This document shows, piece after piece, positions 1-7,334 of a stretch of DNA of 64,000 nt; positions within the stretch are counted from its first letter, which is position 1, and each line of letters begins with the position of its first letter. The notes under the pieces were generated by a model that made no database searches, had not been told where the DNA came from, and saw nothing but the letters and a program-made list of their open reading frames with translations. The stretch is taken from positions 1-64,000 of the forward strand of contig NZ_JAPFGA010000001.1 in the NCBI RefSeq assembly GCF_026241135.1, given 5' to 3'. Origin of the DNA: Galbibacter kalidii. Its GTDB lineage: Bacteria; Bacteroidota; Bacteroidia; Flavobacteriales; Flavobacteriaceae. The position numbers and the translations under genes were made by a program.

Positions 1-78
1 ACGACCACGTCGATAGGCCGCAGGTGCAAGGGCAGTAATGCCCGCAGCCGAGCGGTACTAATAGCCCGTGGGCTTATG
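1..78 (+). rRNA. 23S ribosomal RNA, 3' end (partial)
   Basis: The first bases match the conserved 3' end of bacterial 23S rRNA: a segment reading GATAGGCCGCAGGTG, then GCCGAGCGGTACTAATAGCC and CCGTGGGCTT. The 5' part lies outside the window. The exact 3' boundary is inferred from where the next stem begins at 79. It lies upstream of a 5S gene on the same strand, so this is the tail of an rRNA operon. Confidence 0.9.
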
Positions 79-127
79 TGCGCCAGTCCCCTTGTGCAAT
101 GCAAAGGACAAGGGGGCGCAACCTCTT
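79..127 (+). other. Stem-loop after 23S (rRNA processing stem)
   Basis: TGCGC (79-83) pairs with GCGCA (116-120) and CCCCTTGT (88-95) pairs with ACAAGGGG (108-115). The stem is followed by CCTCTTTTTTTA. Its place between 23S and 5S suggests a processing stem or an internal terminator-like hairpin. Which of the two cannot be told from sequence. Confidence 0.6.
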
Positions 128-230
128 TTTTTATGTAAAGGTCCTTTTTTTTTTTACTTTGTGTCTTTTTTATCTCAGTATGTCAACAATATAAGGTGCT
201 GAAAACGGTGTTTTCAGTACAACGGTCTAA

Positions 231-333
231 GGTGGCCATTGCGGCGGGGCTCACCCCTTCCCATCCCGAACAGGGCAGTTAAGCCCGCCAGCGCCGATGG
301 TACTGCTTTCAAGTGGGAGAGTAGGTCGCCGCC
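231..333 (+). rRNA. 5S ribosomal RNA
   Basis: The segment carries the 5S hallmarks CCCATCCCGAACAGGG and GAGAGTAGGTCGCCGCC. GGTGGC at 231-236 pairs with GCCGCC at 328-333 to form the terminal helix, which sets the ends. The length of about 103 bases is slightly short, so the true ends may lie a few bases further out. It is about 150 bases downstream of the 23S end. Confidence 0.9.
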
Positions 334-341
334 TTCTTTGA

Positions 342-377
342 AAGCACTTATCATTTTATGGTAGGTGCTTTTTTTTT
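342..377 (+). terminator. Terminator after 5S rRNA
   Basis: AAGCAC (342-347) and GTGCTT (365-370) form a short stem around an AT-rich loop, followed by a T run to 377. It sits directly after the 5S gene and would end the rRNA operon transcript. Confidence 0.65.
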
Positions 378-473
378 GAATTATGTGGCCTTGGGAGAGC
401 CAAGACGATCGGCCTAAAGCCGATGCCCTGGTCGTGACTTGCACAAAAGCATAGCTTTTGGCAACGTCATCGA

Positions 474-495
474 TAGGTCGCCGCCTTCTTTGAAA
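474..495 (+). repeat. Second copy of the 5S rRNA 3' end
   Basis: Bases 474-495 are identical to 322-343, which is the last 12 bases of the 5S rRNA plus 10 bases of its downstream flank. No 5S body precedes this copy. It is immediately followed by a strong terminator. This looks like a duplication or recombination scar between rRNA operon ends. Confidence 0.75.
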
Positions 496-529
496 ACCCC
501 GACAGCCAATATGGCCGTCGGGGTTTTTT
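494..529 (+). terminator. Strong rho-independent terminator
   Basis: AAAACCCCGAC (493-503) pairs with GTCGGGGTTTT, with a further GCC/GGC pairing inside and a short AATAT loop. The T run continues to 529. Having A and T runs on both sides, it could work in both directions. It follows the stray 5S fragment and probably came with it. Confidence 0.75.
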
Positions 530-573
530 GTTTTGCACGGTTTTTGGCAGTTGACTGTTTTTTGAAAGCGAGA

Positions 574-607
574 GCCTGTCTGCCGACAAAGGCAGGCCCG
601 GCCCGCC
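574..607. repeat. REP-like GC-rich palindromic element, copy 1
   Basis: GCCTGTC (574-580) pairs with GGCAGGC (591-597) and is followed by CCGGCCCGCC. Its GC content is much higher than its surroundings. Related palindromes lie at 11076-11119 and 21499-21518, always outside genes, so it is a dispersed intergenic repeat family of this genome. Confidence 0.55.
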
Positions 608-661
608 AGAAGCGGGGCACGCCCTGATGATTGTCTTCCTTATTATTGGGATCTGGGTATA

Positions 662-697
662 AAAAAATGCCACACGGTCGGTCTGTATGGCATTTTT
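662..697. terminator. Terminator downstream of mscS-like gene
   Basis: AAAAATGCCACAC and GTATGGCATTTTT are near-perfect inverted repeats around a GGTCGGTCT loop, with A and T runs on the two sides. It lies just past the stop codon of the minus-strand MscS gene and would terminate it. It could also stop rRNA readthrough from the left. Confidence 0.7.
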
Positions 698-719
698 GTT
701 CGTGTATGTTGTTGTTTGT

Positions 720-1529
720 TTATCCTTGTTTTTGGATTTCGACAGCATGTGGGTAAGGGATTTCGATACCGGCTTTGTCCAAGGCTAATTTACAGCCCTC
801 GGTAGTGGCGAAATAGACCTCCCAATAATCTTCCGGTTTGGTAAAGGGCCTCACGGCAAAATTAACAGAGCTGTCTGCCAACTCAGATACGTTTACAGAG
901 GGAGCAGGGTCTTTAAGCACTTTTGGGTTTGAGGTGAGCACCTCGAGCAATACCTCTTTGGCTTTTTTGATATCCTCATCATAACCAATACCAACAACGG
1001 TGTCTACGCGTATCTTTCCTTCTACGGTGTAGTTAACGATATTTCCGTTGGCCATAGCTCCGTTGGGGATGATGGCGAGTTTGTTTTGAGGGGTGACAAT
1101 CTTAGTGGTAAAAATATCGATCATTTTTACGGTTCCCAATAAACCTTGAGCTTCGATCAAATGACCTATTTCATAGGGTTTGAAAATAATGATGAGCACC
1201 CCGCCGGCAAAATTGGAAAGCGATCCTTGTAATGCCAGGCCTACAGCTAAACCTGTAGCAGCAATAGCGGCTGCCAGACTGGTGGTTTCCACGCCTAAGG
1301 TAGAGATGACCATAATGATCAAGAAGATTTGTAGTAATATTGAAATAAGTCTTGTCAAGAAGAGCTGTAGCGACTTGTCATAATGCTTTTTGTTCATTAC
1401 CTTTTGTAGCACCTTCATCAGTTTTTTAATAAGCCAGTACCCGATAATGAATATGAGAATGGCTTTAAGAAGTGGGAACCCGTATTGTAGGGCATAATCG
1501 GTAATCTTTTCCATGTTTAAGTTTTCCAT
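720..1529 (-). CDS. MscS-family small-conductance mechanosensitive channel
   Basis: This 269-residue membrane protein would act as a tension-gated channel that releases solutes on osmotic downshock. Seen: three hydrophobic segments in the first 130 residues. The third is the Gly/Ala-rich pore helix running into LALQGSLSNFAGGV, and FKPYEIGHLIE opens the soluble beta domain, which is the classic MscS core. Length is near E. coli MscS (286). A second in-frame ATG five codons in (1514) is an equally possible start. It is a single gene: a terminator follows at 662-697 and the next minus-strand gene ends 240 bases upstream. Family assignment is secure; the conducting properties are inferred. Confidence 0.9.
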   Translation of the reverse strand: MENLNMEKITDYALQYGFPLLKAILIFIIGYWLIKKLMKVLQKVMNKKHYDKSLQLFLTRLISILLQIFLIIMVISTLGVETTSLAAAIAATGLAVGLALQGSLSNFAGGVLIIIFKPYEIGHLIEAQGLLGTVKMIDIFTTKIVTPQNKLAIIPNGAMANGNIVNYTVEGKIRVDTVVGIGYDEDIKKAKEVLLEVLTSNPKVLKDPAPSVNVSELADSSVNFAVRPFTKPEDYWEVYFATTEGCKLALDKAGIEIPYPHAVEIQKQG

Positions 1530-1683
1530 AAATGTTGCTTTTTATCCCACCCACGAAGTGGGTTTAACTTCGATGGGGTAGTTGTTAATAATTAAAATCG
1601 GTATGATTTCGGTAAAATAATCCTAAATATAACGTGATTTTCTTACATCAAACTCAAGTTAAATATAGTAAAAATGATTAAAA

Positions 1684-1716
1684 AAAGAAGCCGCTACACA
1701 GCGGCTTCTTTTTTAT
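1684..1716 (-). terminator. Terminator after the 1772-2302 lipoprotein gene
   Basis: AGAAGCCGCT (1688-1697) and AGCGGCTTCT (1701-1710) form a perfect 10-bp stem with an ACAC-type tight loop, flanked by A and T runs. It lies downstream of the minus-strand gene at 1772-2302. Confidence 0.8.
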
Positions 1717-1771
1717 TAACACTTTCATTCCGATAATTTTAAATCAGGATGTTTGGCGAAGATTGTTAGGT

Positions 1772-2302
1772 TTACTCTGTACTCTCAACCACTACTGCAT
1801 GAGCGATATAGTAGAAAGGATTGGGTGCCGGAACAAGATATTCCATTTGCCCCTTGTGAGGGAATTTCCCCGGAGCGACAGTTGGTTTTCCGTTTTTCCC
1901 GACGGGATAAGGTTCCCCACCGACATAGAGGTGGGTTTCTGTAATTTCCCAGCCTTCTTCGGCACTAAAAATAATACTTACCATACCGGTAGCATGATTG
2001 TAACTTACATCGACACTACCAACAACAGTACCTTTATCAAGATCACATTGTCCGGCGCCGGCAATTAATGGAGATGTAAGCCCATTGGTCACCGGACCGT
2101 TGACCCATCCCCAACGGTTAAACCCGTCGTCTAAGAAACAAGAAATGTGGTCGGGACTCATACAATTTGCAAAAGCAGTTTCTTCATTTACTTCGGCTGT
2201 AACAGCTTCGTAGTGGAGTTCTTGCAGAGGTAATTCATCCGAGCAGGAATTCATAGTGAATACGAAACCTACAAGCATGATTAGCTTAGTTAAACTTTTC
2301 AT
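1772..2302 (-). CDS. Small secreted lipoprotein of unknown function
   Basis: A 176-residue protein with a lipoprotein signal peptide: MKSLTKLI, a hydrophobic run, then MNSCSDE with the probable lipidated Cys20. The mature part has a second half rich in Gly, Trp and aromatic residues (WGWVNGP, then an Asp/Gly-rich strand region and HLYVGGEPYP), typical of a small beta-sandwich secreted domain. I do not recognise a named family. Four cysteines remain after the lipidated one, at least some of which could pair. It is alone, ends in a strong terminator, and lies back-to-back with 470 bases of gene-free DNA. Confidence 0.75.
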   Translation of the reverse strand: MKSLTKLIMLVGFVFTMNSCSDELPLQELHYEAVTAEVNEETAFANCMSPDHISCFLDDGFNRWGWVNGPVTNGLTSPLIAGAGQCDLDKGTVVGSVDVSYNHATGMVSIIFSAEEGWEITETHLYVGGEPYPVGKNGKPTVAPGKFPHKGQMEYLVPAPNPFYYIAHAVVVESTE

Positions 2303-2799
2303 TATCTCATAATTTAATTGATTAATAGCATATTGAAAATAGTATTAAATAGTCTGATATTTAAACATTTACGATGTAATACCGATTTTTTGGGATGATA
2401 GTTGAATGAGTAACAATAAGTTCCCTTTAAAGTGGGAGTCAATTGTCCCCTTGAGGGGACTTTAGGGGTGTTCATTTATCGTAAAGTCTGCGAGCGAAAT
2501 CTCATCAGGGGTGTTTAATAATCCCCATACTACAGCTAAAAAACACCCCATCCCCAAAATTTCTCACATCTCATGTCTAAAATCTCATATCCCGTTCATT
2601 TCACAACAAAATCCCTACGCTTCTTAACGTTGTACTTCATTATGGAAACCAACCGCACAAATTGCTCATTTGATTGAAAGCCAGCGCAGAAAAACTAAAA
2701 GAGCTATTTGCTACCAACACTCTAAAAAGAGTACTAACTATATTTCACAAAATGTAATGTATATTTATATATTTGTATAACATCAGAAATCATAAATAT
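2303..2799. other. Gene-free stretch with short palindromes, left border of defence island
   Basis: About 500 bases with no convincing gene. GTCCCC (2445-2450) and GGGGAC (2455-2460) form a tight palindrome followed by TTTAGGGGTGTT. CACCCC-type words recur near 2550, the style of dispersed intergenic repeats in flavobacteria. From about 2650 the sequence becomes clearly AT-rich, marking the left edge of the island that carries the next five genes. Confidence 0.5.
2768..2775 (+). promoter_or_regulatory. Possible -7 box (TAnnTTTG type) of the defence operon
   Basis: TATATTTG matches the Bacteroidota -7 consensus TAnnTTTG and lies 25 bases before the ATG at 2800. No clear -33 element was found at the expected distance, so this is tentative. 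Confidence 0.45.
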
Positions 2800-3030
2800 A
2801 TGGATAACTCTGAACTAAAAAAAGACCGATTCAAACGAGTTGCTTCGCGGAGAGTTGATAATATCCTTAAAGGGATTAGAAGCTTATCCAAATGTTCAAA
2901 CGTGAATAATTATGAATATAATGAAGAGGACTTGAATAAAATGGTTAAAGCAATCAAGGAAGAATTAAAGACAATGGAGACTTTATACAAAAAGAACCTG
3001 AAAAGTAATACCGAATCATTCAATTTTTAA
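2800..3030 (+). CDS. Small charged helical protein leading the defence operon
   Basis: A 76-residue protein very rich in Lys, Arg, Glu and Asn, predicted to be two or three amphipathic helices (for example NKMVKAIKEELKTMETLYKK). It has no signal peptide or membrane segment. I do not recognise a family. The ATG at 2800 is preferred over a TTG at 2773, because the latter falls inside the possible promoter box. It ends one base before the GHKL ATPase gene, so the two are surely co-transcribed. By position it may be a regulator, adaptor or inhibitor of the system; that is inference only. Confidence 0.65.
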   Translation: MDNSELKKDRFKRVASRRVDNILKGIRSLSKCSNVNNYEYNEEDLNKMVKAIKEELKTMETLYKKNLKSNTESFNF

Positions 3031-3031
3031 T

Positions 3032-5287
3032 ATGAACGAAATATTTAAAGAACTAATTACAGCCTATACTCCAAAAGAGGTAACCAATATCATAAGAAAA
3101 ATTGGAGCAAATAAAATACTTTGGGAAAGCGTAGGAAAGCGTAGAAATAATTTAGCAACAATAAATATTGGCGCAGACCCAGCTGCGGGAGTTACTGAAA
3201 GAATTACAAATGCAATAGATGCTGTTTTAGAAAAAGAATGGAAAAATCAAGGAGAACCTGAAGGATTTCGTTCACCGAGAAGTGCAACTCAAAATTGGTT
3301 CGGTATTGAAGATGGGAAAATTTCAAAAATTAAATCTGCAAGAGATAAAAAAATTGACGATTTGTCAGACAAAGTACAAGTAACTCTGTATGACTCTGGA
3401 AAAGACTCAAAGCCGACAGTTGAAATTAGAGATAAAGGAATTGGACTTGAACCTGAAGATTTTTCTAAAACGATATTAGACTTAAATGGGAGTAATAAAA
3501 TCGGTAAGCTTTACTTAATGGGAGCTTTTGGTCAAGGAGGGTCAACTGCTTTAGCTTGGAACAACTATACAATTATAATTTCAAAACCCCATTTCAAAAA
3601 AGATGAAAGAAAAAAAAGTAAGGTGTCTTTTTCAATTGTTCGTATCAATCCTGGTGATGTTGATAAAGACAAACACGAATGGTATGAGTATATGCTTGAC
3701 AAAACAACTGGACAGCCTTTTACTTTAGATATTGATGATAAAATTTTTGAACCTGGAACTTTGGTTCGCCATATTTTAATGGATTTAGGTAAATATAGTG
3801 GTAGTATGACTGCACCTCAAAGAGGTCTTTGGTACCTGGCTCATAATTACCTGTTTGATCCAATAATACCATTCACTATTTCAGACCGAAGAAAAGGGAA
3901 AACTGATAATCGAACAGTTACTGGAAATAACAGATTACTTACTTACACTGAAAACAGAGAATATCATAATCAAGTTACTCTAACTTTCAAAACTGGTAAA
4001 GTCACATTATATTGGTGGGTTTTAAATACTCTAGGAAAAGACCCAAGAGAAAGAATTAAGCATTATGCAAGTGTTTCAAATCCAATCATTATAACTCATA
4101 ATGGACAAAAACAAGGGACTTTGGGCAATGGCTTAATAAAAAATGAACTAAAATTACCATATTTAGATAGGTATCTTATTGTTCATATTGAAACTGACTA
4201 CCTAGATAATGATTCGAAAAGGCAACTTTTTAGTAGTACAAGAGAGTCATTGAAGGAAACTTCTATCGTTGAGGAATTAAAGAAATTGACTGTAGATACT
4301 TTAAATGAAGATAACAAACTAAAACAACTTGATAAAGAACGTAAGCAACGTTATTTTACGAAGGATGATACGCAAGTATTGGATAGTTTAAAGAAAAGAC
4401 TAGCTAGAAGAATAAACACATATTTGCAAAGCTCTGACAATGGGACATCAGTAACAACTTCAACAGTTGGAGAAAGCTCTCCCACTAAAAAACTACCTGA
4501 AATTCCATTTGAAGACCCACCAACTTTTTTTGAAATCACAACAAACTCTCCTAAAGAAGTTTATGCAAACAAATCTTTTTCAATTAAGTTTAAAACTGAC
4601 GCTCATCCGAACTATTTTGCAAAAGCAGAAACATTCGCAGCATTTATTGACCCACAATCAATTGGTTCATATTCTGGAACAGCTCGTGTCAATAACGGTT
4701 ACGGAATTGCATATTTTAAAACAAATGAGGAAGCTGAAGTTGGAGACAAAGGGGAAATAACGCTTGATTTAAGACCGATTGGACAAAAGTCATTATCATC
4801 TTCTATTGAAATAGAAATTGTAGAAAGACCTGAAGATTCAGGTAATGATGATAAAGGGAAAAATAAATCTCCAAATATTAGAGTTGATTTCATAGGTGAA
4901 GAACATCCATTCTTTGAAGAAAACAATTGGAATGAAAATAGTGTAGCGAGTGTTGTAAGTGACCAAGACGAAGTAGTTATTTATGTTTCCGAAGAAAATA
5001 AGAACCTTCAAAAGATTGTTGAACGTGCACAAAGAAAAAATGATTCCGCTGTTCAAAATATTAAAAATAAATATTTAGAGCACATTTCTTTTCACGCTTT
5101 TGTGCTTGATAAGAATAATCCAGAATCAGTTTTGTCAAAAGATGATGAGGAAATACCATCTGAATCTTATGAAAAGATTAAAGAATCAGAGTTAAGAAAT
5201 GCGAGTGAAACTGTTTGTGGGATGATAAATGACTTTTTTGAATCAATTATCATAGAAAGTGTTGAACTTGAAAATGTTGAAATATGA
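3032..5287 (+). CDS. GHKL (HSP90-like) ATPase, predicted defence/R-M component
   Basis: A 751-residue protein with a GHKL ATP-binding domain in the first 200 residues. The N box is ERITNAIDA (Glu56, Asn60, Asp63), the G1 box is DKGIG (134-138) and the G2 box is GAFGQGG (164-170). No histidine-kinase phosphoacceptor or sensor is visible. About 450 residues of unassigned sequence follow, with a Ser/Thr-rich linker near 460-490 and a C-terminal segment carrying EEHPFFEENNW. The last four bases overlap the start of the methyltransferase gene (ATGA), implying translational coupling. Known: MutL/MORC-like GHKL ATPases occur in operons with DNA methylases and nucleases (Iyer, Abhiman and Aravind 2008). 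Inferred: it is an ATP-driven clamp or remodelling part of such a system. Confidence 0.8.
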   Translation: MNEIFKELITAYTPKEVTNIIRKIGANKILWESVGKRRNNLATINIGADPAAGVTERITNAIDAVLEKEWKNQGEPEGFRSPRSATQNWFGIEDGKISKIKSARDKKIDDLSDKVQVTLYDSGKDSKPTVEIRDKGIGLEPEDFSKTILDLNGSNKIGKLYLMGAFGQGGSTALAWNNYTIIISKPHFKKDERKKSKVSFSIVRINPGDVDKDKHEWYEYMLDKTTGQPFTLDIDDKIFEPGTLVRHILMDLGKYSGSMTAPQRGLWYLAHNYLFDPIIPFTISDRRKGKTDNRTVTGNNRLLTYTENREYHNQVTLTFKTGKVTLYWWVLNTLGKDPRERIKHYASVSNPIIITHNGQKQGTLGNGLIKNELKLPYLDRYLIVHIETDYLDNDSKRQLFSSTRESLKETSIVEELKKLTVDTLNEDNKLKQLDKERKQRYFTKDDTQVLDSLKKRLARRINTYLQSSDNGTSVTTSTVGESSPTKKLPEIPFEDPPTFFEITTNSPKEVYANKSFSIKFKTDAHPNYFAKAETFAAFIDPQSIGSYSGTARVNNGYGIAYFKTNEEAEVGDKGEITLDLRPIGQKSLSSSIEIEIVERPEDSGNDDKGKNKSPNIRVDFIGEEHPFFEENNWNENSVASVVSDQDEVVIYVSEENKNLQKIVERAQRKNDSAVQNIKNKYLEHISFHAFVLDKNNPESVLSKDDEEIPSESYEKIKESELRNASETVCGMINDFFESIIIESVELENVEI

Positions 5288-6531
5288 TAAAAGAGAAAGT
5301 TCATATTACTCCTTGGGCAGACAAAAGTGATTCTGACCCTTTGCATTCTCTTTGTTCTTATTTGGGGGCATTTCCACCTTCTCTTACAAAATATTTCATC
5401 AAGTATTTTACAGACGAAAATGATTTAGTTTTTGACCCATTTTCTGGTCGTGGAACAACTATTTTAGAAAGTCGAATTTTAAACAGGAAATCTTTTGGTT
5501 CGGACTTAAACCCAATAGCATTGGCTTTGAGTAAAGCAAAAAGTCACTATTTAAAAAAAGAGGACATTATTTCAAGAATTGATGATCTTGAAAGTGACTA
5601 TGATTATGCACTTTTCCTACCAGAGGCTCAAGCTGAATCTGATGAAATCCATTTAATTTTCCATCAAGGAACAATTGCTCAATTATGTTATTTAAAAGAT
5701 ATTCTGTTATCGTCTACTAGTAAAATAGACCAGTTTTTAATAGGAGCAATTTTAGGTATTATGCATGGTGGAGAAAGAAAAGATGGAACTTCTGGTTATT
5801 TATCTATTAGTATGCCAAATACCTTCAGTATGTCGCCTGAATATGTCAGACGTTTTGTCCAGACTAAAGAACTAAATCGAGTAAGCCGAAATGTATTTGA
5901 TATTTTAAAAGAAAAGGTTGAGCGAGTTTTTAGTAAACATAAATCTCCAAAGAGAGAATCTTTTATTATTGAATGTGACGCAAAAGAGATTACCAAATCA
6001 AAAGAATTAGAAAAATATCAAGGAAAGGTGGACTTAATATTAACTTCTCCACCATATTTAGGTATTGTCAATTATGCGAAACAGAATTGGATACGTTCTT
6101 GGTTTTTAGATTCAGACCCAAAAGAAGTTTCTGAAAAACTAGATGATGATTTGAATATTAATCAGTGGGTTCAATTCTCGAAAAAATCACTAATTGAATT
6201 TAAAAAGATGCTCAAACCAAATGGTGTAGCTGTATTTGTAATTGGAGATGTAGCAAAATCAAAGAATAGTGTGATTCCACTAGCGAGGGATTTTGCTTTA
6301 ATGGTAAAAGAAAATAAGTTATTTAAGAATGTTTGGATTTTTTCAGATTACATTCAAGGTGTAGATAAAACAACAAGAATTTGGGGAGAGACAAAAGGAA
6401 AAGCAACTGCTACAGATAGAATTGTAATTCTTTCTGATGTAAATCCATTAGCAAATAATAATAGGTTGAACGGTAAATCTGTTTTGACCTACGAAATGAT
6501 ACAAGAAAGCACCAAACATTTTTTAGGGTAG
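5284..6531 (+). CDS. DNA methyltransferase, TSPPY type (N4-cytosine or N6-adenine)
   Basis: A 415-residue enzyme expected to methylate an exocyclic amino group in DNA with S-adenosylmethionine. Motif I is DPFSGRGTT (51-59), followed by Glu and an acidic SDLNP (73-77). The catalytic motif IV is TSPPY (254-258). About 195 residues lie between the two, enough for a target-recognition domain, which suggests the alpha-type order; this is inference. The SPPY form is common in N4-cytosine enzymes but does not exclude N6-adenine. It overlaps the upstream ATPase gene by four bases and ends five bases before the nuclease gene. It is the likely self-protection arm of the operon. Confidence 0.9.
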   Translation: MIKEKVHITPWADKSDSDPLHSLCSYLGAFPPSLTKYFIKYFTDENDLVFDPFSGRGTTILESRILNRKSFGSDLNPIALALSKAKSHYLKKEDIISRIDDLESDYDYALFLPEAQAESDEIHLIFHQGTIAQLCYLKDILLSSTSKIDQFLIGAILGIMHGGERKDGTSGYLSISMPNTFSMSPEYVRRFVQTKELNRVSRNVFDILKEKVERVFSKHKSPKRESFIIECDAKEITKSKELEKYQGKVDLILTSPPYLGIVNYAKQNWIRSWFLDSDPKEVSEKLDDDLNINQWVQFSKKSLIEFKKMLKPNGVAVFVIGDVAKSKNSVIPLARDFALMVKENKLFKNVWIFSDYIQGVDKTTRIWGETKGKATATDRIVILSDVNPLANNNRLNGKSVLTYEMIQESTKHFLG

Positions 6532-6536
6532 ATAAT

Positions 6537-7334
6537 ATGATTGGGAAGTCAAAAGTTTTAGATACAAATATAGAATGGTATGATGAAATTGACCCTTTAT
6601 CATTTTATGAAAAACATTTTGAAGAAACATTTCTGTCAAAAATGCACGAAGTTTATCCTGATTTTATTGGTATTCCATTTTCACAAAAAATAAGTACTAA
6701 AAATGGCGAAAACTCCAAACCTGATTTGGCTATGGTCAGAAATGACTATAAAGAATGGTACATTATTGAGGCAGAAATGGGTAGGCATTCGTTAGAAGGT
6801 CACGTAGAAAAACAAGTAAGAGTTTTCTCTACTGGTTATTATTCTCCAAAAAAGGTAGCCAAATACATTAATTCGAAAAACAGCTTATTAGATTTAGTTG
6901 AACTAGAAAGAATGATTGACCAGATTCCACCTAAAATTATGGTAATAGTAAATGAGCCCAAACCTCAATGGGAGGCTAAAATAAAGGAATATAATTCATA
7001 TTTAAGTGTTTTTCAAATATATAAAGGTTTAAATGGCTATGAACTTTATAGAGTTTCTGGGGACACTCCCTTTATTTATAGGGATAAATCTCATTGTTCT
7101 TTTGTTAAAGGTTTAAGTAATACAATGGAGATTTATACTCCAACTTTTGTTGGAGAACCTGATGGCTCTGAAATTATAATCTTATTTAGGGGGAAAAAAA
7201 CTAAATGGAAAATTTTAAAAAATGATGGGAAAATATATATTGTTATTTCTGGTCGAACTCATTTTTTGCAACTGGAAAAAAAGTATATACTATATATATC
7301 TAACAAAAACGAGTATTATTTAGACTTCAATTAA
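6537..7334 (+). CDS. PD-(D/E)XK-superfamily nuclease-like protein
   Basis: A 265-residue protein, probably the DNA-cleaving subunit. Seen: KPDLAMV (Asp63) and, 15 residues on, WYIIEAEMGRH (Glu78, Glu80, His84), followed by a helix with an EGHVEKQVRVF pattern. This fits the Asp-Xn-Glu-X-Lys core of restriction-fold nucleases, but the canonical Lys is Glu80. Lys migration or a related inactive or variant active site is possible. The C-terminal 100 residues are beta-rich and unassigned. It lies between methyltransferase and MORC-like ATPase with no gap on the right (stop at 7334, next ATG at 7335). Confidence 0.7.
   Translation: MIGKSKVLDTNIEWYDEIDPLSFYEKHFEETFLSKMHEVYPDFIGIPFSQKISTKNGENSKPDLAMVRNDYKEWYIIEAEMGRHSLEGHVEKQVRVFSTGYYSPKKVAKYINSKNSLLDLVELERMIDQIPPKIMVIVNEPKPQWEAKIKEYNSYLSVFQIYKGLNGYELYRVSGDTPFIYRDKSHCSFVKGLSNTMEIYTPTFVGEPDGSEIIILFRGKKTKWKILKNDGKIYIVISGRTHFLQLEKKYILYISNKNEYYLDFN

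Noticed and set aside
378-472. Possible tRNA between the 5S terminator and the duplicated 5S tail
   Set aside because: Several hairpins are present but no T-arm GTTCGA-type sequence or acceptor pairing.
2644-2780. Open frame reading KPTAQIAHLIESQRRKT-like before the defence operon
   Set aside because: No start codon and no recognisable family; overlaps the probable promoter.
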